DNA from: an uncultured Collinsella sp.
GTDB taxonomy: Bacteria; Actinomycetota; Coriobacteriia; Coriobacteriales; Coriobacteriaceae
Assembly (NCBI GenBank): GCA_900542275.1
Contig: UQMW01000021.1
Coordinates: 1-30,268, forward strand
DNA length: 30,268 bases
Reading direction: 5' to 3'
The position numbers and the translations under genes were made by a program. Positions 24,633 to 30,268 of this stretch are shown here, piece after piece (positions within the stretch are counted from its first letter, which is position 1; every line of letters begins with the position of its first letter). Under the pieces are notes generated by a model, which was not told where the DNA came from, made no database searches, and saw only the letters and a program-made list of their open reading frames with translations.

Positions 24633-26636
24633 TTATGCGAACTGGCTTAGGTAGAGGTCGGCATAAGCGCCCTCGGCAGCCAGCAGCTCCTTGTGCGTAC
24701 CCTGCTCGATGATATTGCCGTGATCCATGACCAGGATGAGGTCGGCATCGACGATCGTCGACAGACGGTGCGCGATCACAAAGCTCGTGCGCCCGCGCAT
24801 GAGCGCATCCATAGCACGGCCGATGGCGAGCTCGGTGCGTGTGTCCACGCTCGACGTCGCCTCGTCCAGGATGAGAATCGCCGGGTTGTTGAGCAGCACG
24901 CGCGCGATGGTCAGCAGCTGACGTTGGCCCTGGCTGATGCTCTCGGCATCGTTAGCCACACGCGTGTCGTAGCCCTGCGGCATAGTGCGCACAAAGAAGT
25001 CGACCCGTGCGGCACGTGCGGCCGCGACAATCTCCTCGCGCGTCGCCTCGGGACAGCCGTAGGCGATGTTCTCGGCAATGGTGCCATCAAATAGCCAAGC
25101 GTCCTGCAACACCATGCCAAACTGCTGGCGCAGCTCGCCGCGGTTCATGCGGCTCGTGTCCACGCCGTCGAGGGTAATGCGGCCGCCGTCGATCTCGTAA
25201 AAGCGCATGAGCAGGTTGATGAGCGTGGTCTTACCCGCACCCGTGGTTCCCACCACGGCGATCTTCTGACCCGGCTCGGCGGTAAACGACACGTCTCGCA
25301 TAAGCGGCTTGTCGGGCGAATAGCCAAAGCGCACATGCTCAAAAGCGATGCGGCCCTCCACCTTGCCCGGCAGCTTGGCGGCGGCCACCGGCAACGGATC
25401 GGCCTCCGTCTCGGGCTCGTCGAGCAGGTCGAACACACGCTCTGCGCTCGCCAGCGCACTCTGCAGCGAGTTAAAGGTAAACGACAGCTCCGTCATGGGC
25501 TCGGACGCCTCGTAGATAAACTGGAGGAACGCCTGGAACACGCCGACGGTCATATGCCCGGCAACCAGCATGCTGCAGCCCACCAGCGCGATCACGATCT
25601 GCGCCAAACGGCCGATAAAGCGCACCGCGGGGCCGACGGCGTTAATCATAAAGTCGGCCTTGGTGCTCACGCGCGCCAGCTCCTTCGAAGCCTCGTGTAC
25701 CTCGGCAGAGCTCTGGCGCTCGCGGTTAAACGCACGGATCACCAGACGGCCCGAGTAGCCCTCCTCGACCGCGCTCGTAATCTTGGACACCCACTCCTGG
25801 CGCTCGCCCGTCACATCGTGCGTGCGGCGCGACACGACCTTCGTCACCAGCAGCGAAAGCGCCGTAAAGAACAAAAAGACGAGCGTGAGCGGCACGCTAA
25901 ACACGAACATCACGCTCACGGCGCCCACCACGGTACCGATCGACACCAGAAGCTGCAGCAGTCCGCGCTGCATGCTTTCGGACATCTTGTCCAAGTCGTT
26001 GGTCGCACGGCTGACGACCTCGCCGGGACGATGCGCGTCAAAGTAGGCAAGTGGCAGACGGTTGAGCTTTTGTGCGATGCGGTTGCGCAGGCGCAGGTTG
26101 AGGCGCTCGGCAACGCTCGACATCAAAAAGCTCTGGAGTGCGTAGAACGAGGCGGCGGCGGTCCAGATCATAAAGTAGATAAAGATGGTCCTGCCGCAGT
26201 TCTCCCAGGTAATACTGAAGGTAGTGTTGTTGGCAAACGCCAGCTTCATGTGCCCCCACAGCTCATCGATCACGCGGGCGCTGTAAGCCGGCGCCGCGGT
26301 GTTAAAGATGGCATAGAACACGATACTCGCGAACACGATATAGAAGCGCCAATGGTCGCCGGCGGCCTCGCTCCACAGGCGGCGCACCGTCGCCCAGGTG
26401 TCGCGGGGCGTCTCGTCCTCGTCCTCGTCGTCAACGTCGCGCATGCGCTCCGCCTCGGCGCGGGCGCGCTCGTCCTCGGCGCGCTCGTTTTCCTCGTAGA
26501 GTGCCTGGCGGCGAGCCTCGCGCTCCGCCGCTGCCTTGGCGTCTTCCTCCAGGTCGGGCGTGGCGCCCGTCTCCTCGACTGTCTCTGCAGCCGCGGCGTC
26601 ATCGGCGATGCTCCACTTCTTGAGCTCCTCGGTCAT
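24633..26636 (-). CDS. ABC exporter half-transporter, catalytic partner with acidic N-terminal extension (pair 2)
   Basis: The protein has 667 residues. The first 95 or so are charged, Ala/Glu/Arg-rich and probably helical (LEEDAKAAAEREARRQALYEENERAEDERA, then DVDDEDEDE), which is not usual for half-transporters; six membrane helices follow (about 110-390). Walker A is GTTGAGKTT (about 465), signature ISQGQRQLL and Walker B ILILDEATSS with the catalytic Glu. ATG at 26636 has GGAGG 8 bases upstream and starts 1 bp past the partner's stop; GTG at 26645 adds three residues but its binding site would abut. It forms a heterodimer with the 26638-28374 product. Substrate unknown. Confidence 0.92.
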   Translation of the reverse strand: MTEELKKWSIADDAAAAETVEETGATPDLEEDAKAAAEREARRQALYEENERAEDERARAEAERMRDVDDEDEDETPRDTWATVRRLWSEAAGDHWRFYIVFASIVFYAIFNTAAPAYSARVIDELWGHMKLAFANNTTFSITWENCGRTIFIYFMIWTAAASFYALQSFLMSSVAERLNLRLRNRIAQKLNRLPLAYFDAHRPGEVVSRATNDLDKMSESMQRGLLQLLVSIGTVVGAVSVMFVFSVPLTLVFLFFTALSLLVTKVVSRRTHDVTGERQEWVSKITSAVEEGYSGRLVIRAFNRERQSSAEVHEASKELARVSTKADFMINAVGPAVRFIGRLAQIVIALVGCSMLVAGHMTVGVFQAFLQFIYEASEPMTELSFTFNSLQSALASAERVFDLLDEPETEADPLPVAAAKLPGKVEGRIAFEHVRFGYSPDKPLMRDVSFTAEPGQKIAVVGTTGAGKTTLINLLMRFYEIDGGRITLDGVDTSRMNRGELRQQFGMVLQDAWLFDGTIAENIAYGCPEATREEIVAAARAARVDFFVRTMPQGYDTRVANDAESISQGQRQLLTIARVLLNNPAILILDEATSSVDTRTELAIGRAMDALMRGRTSFVIAHRLSTIVDADLILVMDHGNIIEQGTHKELLAAEGAYADLYLSQFA

Positions 26637-26637
26637 G

Positions 26638-28374
26638 CTACTCACCTCCCTTCATCTGCGATTCCGCGATAGCGCGGTACACCTCGCAGGTTTCCATGAG
26701 CTCGTCGTGCGTGCCTAGGCCCACGACTTCACCGTCTTTGAGCACCACAATCTGATCGGCATGCAAAATAGTCGAGATGCGCTGGGCGATGATGAGCACC
26801 GCGGCATCGCACGTCTCGTCCTGCAGCGCATGGCGCAGTGCCGCATCGGTCTTAAAGTCCAGGGCCGAAAAACTGTCGTCGAAGATATACAGATCGGCAT
26901 GTTTCATGAGTGCGCGGGCAATCGCTAGGCGCTGGCGCTGACCACCCGAGAAGTTTGTGCCGCCCTGGGCCACCGGCGTATCGAGCCCCTGGGGCTGGTC
27001 GAGCACAAAGGTGCTCTGGGCAACCTCCAGCGCATGGAGCATGTCAGCCTCGGTCGCGTCTTCGTTGCCAAAGCGCAGGTTGCTCGCCACCGTACCCGAG
27101 AACAGCCATGCCTTCTGCGGCACATAGGCGATACGCCCGCGGATATCGTCTTGCGAAAGGTCGCGCAGATCGACGCCGTTCAGGCGAATGGCGCCCTTCG
27201 TGGCATCGTGGAAGCGAAGCAAGAGCTTGGCCACCGTTGACTTGCCCGAGCCCGTCGAGCCCACGATCGCGGTCGTCTGTCCGCGGCGGCAGGCAAAACT
27301 CAGGTCGCACAGGGTGTCCTCGTCGGCATCGTCAAAACGGAACGACATGTGGTCGAACACGGCCACCGCGTCGGCTCCATCTGCGGACTCAGGTGTCCCG
27401 TCGCCCAGCGTAGCCTTACCGTCCACGATGCTCGGCTCGATTTCGAGCACCTGCTGTGCACGGCTGAGGCACGCCGCGGCGCGCGGAAGCGTCAGCACCA
27501 CCATCTGCGCCATCATCACAAAGAACAGGATCAGGATCGCGTACTCCAGCACGGCCGAGATGCTGCCGATTTGCATGGCATGGACGCCCACGCGGTTGCC
27601 GCCCACCCACAGCACCGCCACCTCGGCGATATTCATCAAAAAGAAGCTGGAGCTGTCGAGACCCACAAACAGGTGGTTGACCTTGATGGCATTGGCTGCG
27701 TAATCGCTAAACACCTCGTCCAGGCGCTGCTCCTCGTGGCGCTCCTTGTTAAATGCGCGGATGACGCGCACGCCCACGATGTTCTCGCGCAGCACCACGT
27801 TCATGCGGTCGATAAAGCTCTGCAGGCGCATAAAGATCGGCGCGGCGTTGGCAACGGTAAAGACCGCCGCCACCAGCACGATCGCAACGACAACGCCCAG
27901 CAGCGTGCCCATGGCAGGATCGATAAACCAGGCAAAGATGATGCCCGCCACGGCCAAGAACGGTACCGGTAACACCAGCTGAATCGTCTGCAGGATCGCT
28001 TGCTGGATCACGTTGATGTCGTTGAGAGAGCGCGTGATCATCGAACCCGTACCAAAGCGCTCAAAGTCGCTGGCGGACAGCTCGAGCGACTTATCGTAGA
28101 CGGCGTTGCGAATGTCGCAGGCCACATTGGCCGCCAGACGGGCCGAAAGATAGCAGCCCAGCACCGCGCCGCCACTGGCCATGCCGGTCGCGATGAGCAT
28201 ATACACGCCGTTGCGCAAGATGTAGTCGATATCACCCGTCGTGATACCAGTATTGACCATATTCGCCAACATTGTAGGCACCAGCAGCGTGCCGACGTTA
28301 TCTATCAGCAGTACAAACAGCGTCACCGCAATCAGCCCGCGATACGGCCTCATAAATCTCATTAAGAGTCGCAT
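26638..28374 (-). CDS. ABC exporter half-transporter, degenerate-site partner (pair 2)
   Basis: The protein has 578 residues with membrane helices from residue 14 and an ATPase domain: Walker A GSTGSGKST (about 371), signature FSGGQRQRLA, Walker B IFDDSFSALD (about 500), where Asp replaces the catalytic Glu. It forms the degenerate site of a heterodimer with the 24633-26636 product. GGGGAG lies just before ATG 28374, which overlaps the end of the tet/MarR fusion frame by 13 bp, so translation is coupled to that frame. The gene is therefore transcribed from whatever promoter drives the fusion, here a tet-type promoter at 28880-28908. Confidence 0.92.
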   Translation of the reverse strand: MRLLMRFMRPYRGLIAVTLFVLLIDNVGTLLVPTMLANMVNTGITTGDIDYILRNGVYMLIATGMASGGAVLGCYLSARLAANVACDIRNAVYDKSLELSASDFERFGTGSMITRSLNDINVIQQAILQTIQLVLPVPFLAVAGIIFAWFIDPAMGTLLGVVVAIVLVAAVFTVANAAPIFMRLQSFIDRMNVVLRENIVGVRVIRAFNKERHEEQRLDEVFSDYAANAIKVNHLFVGLDSSSFFLMNIAEVAVLWVGGNRVGVHAMQIGSISAVLEYAILILFFVMMAQMVVLTLPRAAACLSRAQQVLEIEPSIVDGKATLGDGTPESADGADAVAVFDHMSFRFDDADEDTLCDLSFACRRGQTTAIVGSTGSGKSTVAKLLLRFHDATKGAIRLNGVDLRDLSQDDIRGRIAYVPQKAWLFSGTVASNLRFGNEDATEADMLHALEVAQSTFVLDQPQGLDTPVAQGGTNFSGGQRQRLAIARALMKHADLYIFDDSFSALDFKTDAALRHALQDETCDAAVLIIAQRISTILHADQIVVLKDGEVVGLGTHDELMETCEVYRAIAESQMKGGE

Positions 28375-28604
28375 GTCTCCCCTTCGCCCTTGTCGTCAGC
28401 CTCGTTCTCGGCGGCCACTTGCCGTTTAAATGCCTCGCACTCTTCGTTAAGAACATGGGAGAACTTACCGACCAAGCGCATGATCTCGCGCTGTTCCCAC
28501 GGCTCGAGCGCCTCGAATGCTCCGCTGGTATATAACAGGCTCTCCGTCAAGGTCGTCTTACCTGCGTCTACATGAGCAAGAATGCCAATATTGATGATTT
28601 TCAT
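28362..28604 (-). pseudogene. In-frame fusion: tet ribosomal-protection gene start plus MarR-like tail
   Basis: The 80-codon frame begins with 29 residues identical in style to Tet(W)/Tet(32)/Tet(O) (MKIINIGILAHVDAGKTTL, then TESLLYTSGA): the GTP-binding P-loop AHVDAGKT of a ribosomal-protection protein. After Ala (codon at 28518-28520) the sequence switches to FEALEPWEQREIMRLVGKFS and a charged tail, resembling the last helices of a MarR-family regulator, the gene usual before such exporter pairs. GGAGG lies 8 bases before the ATG. The remaining 600 or so residues of a Tet protein are absent, so there is no resistance function. The join could be a true deletion or an assembly error. LLYTSGA fits tet(32)/tet(O) better than tet(W), which I recall with LLYASGA. 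Confidence 0.75.
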
Positions 28605-28637
28605 ATGATTGTCCTCCATACAAGGCCCAGAAGGGCG

Positions 28638-28676
28638 CAAAAATCCCCAGCGACAAATACTTTTACCGCTGGGGAT
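28638..28676 (-). promoter_or_regulatory. tet leader attenuator hairpin
   Basis: On the minus strand ATCCCCAGCG (28667-28676 complement) pairs with CGCTGGGGAT (28643-28652 complement) over a perfect 10 bp, followed by UUUUU. It is the Rho-independent attenuator of tet(M)/tet(W)-type leaders. A leader frame from ATG 28694 runs through it in frame with the tet start. A further stem, CGGCCA/TGGCCG, lies at 28703-28718. Confidence 0.75.
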
Positions 28677-28751
28677 GATAGGTAGGACACACATGAAAAC
28701 TGCGGCCAAGGCTGGCCGTTGTCTATCACGATATGAAATGAAAAGGCAAAA

Positions 28752-28837
28752 GTATTCTTAAATTGGGTACAAAAACCAAGCCCTCTCCTTGAGGACGTTT
28801 GTCTTTGTTCCCATTATCAAATTTTATTTAAGAATAC
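28752..28837. promoter_or_regulatory. 12-bp inverted repeat of the tet leader
   Basis: GTATTCTTAAAT (28752-28763) and ATTTAAGAATAC (28826-28837) are perfectly complementary across 62 bp. The right arm overlaps the short leader peptide. The same stem is present upstream of tet(M)/tet(O)-type genes as I recall them. Confidence 0.65.
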
Positions 28838-28847
28838 CTTGCCGCAT
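28824..28847 (-). CDS. Short tet leader peptide (7 residues)
   Basis: ATGCGGCAAGGTATTCTTAA reads MRQGILK, then stop. GAGGAG lies 10 bases upstream and the tet promoter 33 bp upstream. The same short frame is a landmark of tet(M)-family regulatory regions. Its translation probably sets how the ribosome senses tetracycline. Confidence 0.6.
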   Translation of the reverse strand: MRQGILK

Positions 28848-28879
28848 ATTTGGTAGACTCCTCAAATCAGGATAATAAC

Positions 28880-28908
28880 AGTATATCATAGTACGCTCTA
28901 AAAAGCAA
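28880..28908 (-). promoter_or_regulatory. tet-type promoter now upstream of exporter pair 2
   Basis: TTGCTT (28903-28908) and TATACT (28880-28885) on the minus strand are 17 bp apart. Surrounding sequence is AT-rich, unlike the rest of the window, and continues into the tet leader. Nothing between here and the exporter is a complete terminator except the attenuator, which tet-type leaders read through in the presence of drug. Confidence 0.7.
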
Positions 28909-28931
28909 GAAATTATTTTACCCGATTCCAC

Positions 28932-28968
28932 AAATAAAATCGGAGGGTATTCACTGAAATACCTTCCG
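28932..28968 (-). terminator. Terminator of the relaxase gene
   Basis: CGGAGGGTATT (28941-28951) pairs with AATACC-TTCCG (28958-28968), with one bulge; on the minus strand ATTTTATTT follows. It is 11 bp past the relaxase stop and insulates the tet promoter. Confidence 0.8.
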
Positions 28969-28978
28969 GTTTTGGTGA

Positions 28979-30166
28979 TTATCGTGCGCCTACCCTTGTT
29001 TTTTGCCTTGCGGCCCGTTTCCGTTCCTTTTCGGCCTGTTCCTGCTGGTAAGCTGCCTCTAATATTCTGTCCGCTTGTTCCAGACCAATGGCCCGCCTGA
29101 CCCGCTCGTAGTCCCTGACCTTTCCCTTTAGACTGTCTCTCTCGGCGCAGACCTCGTAAATCCTTTCTGACAAAGAACTGTTTTTGCTGACCTCCCGGCC
29201 ATAGTCCGCTTGTAGCCGCTCAAATTTGGATTTGAGGTCGAGATAGGCCCGGTAGACCGAGCGCAGCACCTTGACGATCTTCGCCCAAAGAGGCTTGGCC
29301 TTTTTCTCCCGGTAGGACTTGGCGCTCTCCAGCGGCCCCGGCTCTGGTAAGACTTCCTCTGGGTCTGCCGAAAACTCCGCCGCCAGCCGTTCCATGTTCT
29401 TTACTGCCGGGGCCAACTCCTTCAACCGCTGTTCCTGCCCCGCCACCTCTTTTTGCTTCTTGGCCTTGAACTTATCCAGTTGGGCGATCTCCTTGGCCCT
29501 CTGCTCCTTTTTGTAGTCCAGCACAGACAGGTGCTGGTCGTGGGTGCCCTTGTCCTCCCACTCTATCCCGTGGCGCTCCATCACGGCGGCAAGCTGTTCC
29601 TTTTCAGAGCGTACCCACTGGCTCCATTCTGTGTCCCCTCTGGTGCCGCCCTTGAAACCCTGGGCCGCTAACGCCTGTTTAAGTGATACCCTGGTGTCCA
29701 GACCCCGCTTGCTGCCGGTGGTGAACGGCACAAAATCAATGTGCAGATGGGGTGTGGCCTCGTCCATGTGGAGGTGAGCCGAGAACACCCGAAGCTGGGG
29801 GTTGCGCTCTTGAAAGCCCCTCATGTACTCGTCCAGCACCGCCGCCGCAAGCTGGCCGTCCTCGCTGCCAGCACTCATGTCGTCCTTGTTGCCCACTTGC
29901 AGGATGATTTCGTGGAACGGCTTTTCCTGCTTACTGGAGCGTATCTTCTCATAGTAGTTCTCAATCCTGCGGTCTGCCCTGGTCTGCTTGTCGTTGTACC
30001 GCTTGAGGGCCTCGTCAAACATCTCATGAAAAACTGCCTTGATATTTTCCTGGCAGTAGGTTATATTCAAATGGGAGCGTTCCGGGTCGGTGTTCTTGGC
30101 GTTGAACTTCCTGCTGTTGTGGTTCACCGAGCCTTGCCCCACCATCGCACTAATCGTCCTTTTCAA
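28979..30166 (-). CDS. MobV/Mob_Pre-type relaxase
   Basis: The protein has 395 residues. N-terminal NHNSRK (15-20) matches motif I of MobV relaxases, HNxR, with His16 the likely nucleophile. HLHMDEATPHLHIDF (131-145) is the HxDExxPHxH metal-binding motif. From about 220 to 390 it is charged and helical, coiled-coil-like (KEQRAKEIAQLDKFKAKKQKEV, RDSLKGKVRDYERV). It nicks DNA at oriT and starts mobilisation of plasmids and integrative elements. TTG at 30166 has AAAGGAG 7 bases upstream, which decides the start; ATG at 30142 is inside motif I's lead-in. The gene seems complete and ends with its own terminator. It marks the right end of the window as mobile, Firmicutes-like DNA next to a tet leader. 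Confidence 0.9.
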   Translation of the reverse strand: MKRTISAMVGQGSVNHNSRKFNAKNTDPERSHLNITYCQENIKAVFHEMFDEALKRYNDKQTRADRRIENYYEKIRSSKQEKPFHEIILQVGNKDDMSAGSEDGQLAAAVLDEYMRGFQERNPQLRVFSAHLHMDEATPHLHIDFVPFTTGSKRGLDTRVSLKQALAAQGFKGGTRGDTEWSQWVRSEKEQLAAVMERHGIEWEDKGTHDQHLSVLDYKKEQRAKEIAQLDKFKAKKQKEVAGQEQRLKELAPAVKNMERLAAEFSADPEEVLPEPGPLESAKSYREKKAKPLWAKIVKVLRSVYRAYLDLKSKFERLQADYGREVSKNSSLSERIYEVCAERDSLKGKVRDYERVRRAIGLEQADRILEAAYQQEQAEKERKRAARQKTRVGAR

Positions 30167-30202
30167 ATCAACACTCCTTTCGCCGCGCCAGCGGCGGCCT
30201 TT

Positions 30203-30238
30203 GTTACTTTCTGCGAAAGTAACGCAAAAGCACTTTTG
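30203..30238. other. Candidate oriT hairpins upstream of the relaxase
   Basis: GTTACTTTC-TGC-GAAAGTAAC (30203-30223) and CAAAAG-CA-CTTTTG (30225-30238) form two adjacent perfect hairpins just upstream of the relaxase start. A third, CGCCGC-GCCA-GCGGCG, lies at 30181-30196. MobV oriT sites are usually short hairpins upstream of the mob gene. The nick position cannot be assigned. Confidence 0.45.
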
Positions 30239-30268
30239 ACAGCCGTTCCATCCATCAAAAGCTGCCTT

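Noticed and set aside
25335..26672. 445-codon open frame opposite the exporter pair 2 gene
   Set aside because: It is a complement of conserved ABC sequence with no family match; the other strand explains the constraint.
28362..28709. A functional tetracycline resistance gene
   Set aside because: Only the first 29 codons are present; the remaining GTPase and ribosome-binding domains are absent.

Overview
The window is about 60% GC with actinobacterial-style features: LAxTG sorting signals, strong purine-rich ribosome binding sites, GTG/TTG starts, a small 4.5S-type SRP RNA, and surface proteins built from InlB-type repeats plus a SpaA-like domain. Taken together this fits a gut Coriobacteriia member, most likely Collinsella or a close relative. 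The genus is an inference from style; there is no rRNA or other marker. The right end (about 28.5-30.27 kb) differs: AT-rich intergenic DNA, a MobV/Mob_Pre relaxase and a tetracycline ribosomal-protection leader of Firmicutes type, i.e. imported mobile DNA.

Layout. 1-370: non-coding, full of hairpins and repeats. 372-9189 (minus): a six-gene surface-fibre operon read from a promoter near 9.33 kb. In order it encodes a SipW-type signal peptidase, a TasA/BsaA-like main subunit, a strong intergenic hairpin, a second SipW-dependent subunit, a 1815-residue secreted protein (beta-helix, InlB repeats, SpaA-like domain), a third SipW-dependent subunit, and a LAATG-anchored protein. 9.19-9.93 kb: non-coding, with a G9 tract and 62-bp tandem repeats. 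10.0-10.55 kb: flavodoxin-fold protein. 10.7-10.85 kb: six 23-bp direct repeats before an AAA/DUF4143 ATPase. 12.2-15.9 kb: heterodimeric ABC exporter pair 1. 16.1-17.1 kb: LANTG-anchored coiled-coil surface protein. 17.1-18.0 kb: SRP RNA (ffs) and four large inverted repeats. 18.0-19.8 kb: TadA-glycerate kinase fusion. Then tRNA-Ser(UGA), a TetR regulator, lemA, a 125-bp nested palindrome, ilvE, a DedA membrane protein, cysE, and exporter pair 2 (24.6-28.4 kb).

Two things stand out. First, the fibre operon combines a dedicated peptidase, three substrates sharing the same GTxA-aromatic signal motif, a giant adhesin and a wall-anchored end piece; it looks like a complete fibre-plus-adhesin machine. 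Second, exporter pair 2 is preceded by a full tet-type promoter, leader peptide and attenuator and the first 29 codons of a tet(W/32/O)-like gene, fused in frame to what looks like the tail of a MarR-type regulator. The exporter therefore appears to have lost its regulator and gained the promoter of a resistance gene.

A third theme is non-coding architecture. At least six large inverted repeats have different arm sequences but similar plans, and two are exactly 125 bp with nested inner hairpins. A separate repeat family occurs as a 62-bp tandem array and as a dispersed copy about 9.7 kb away.
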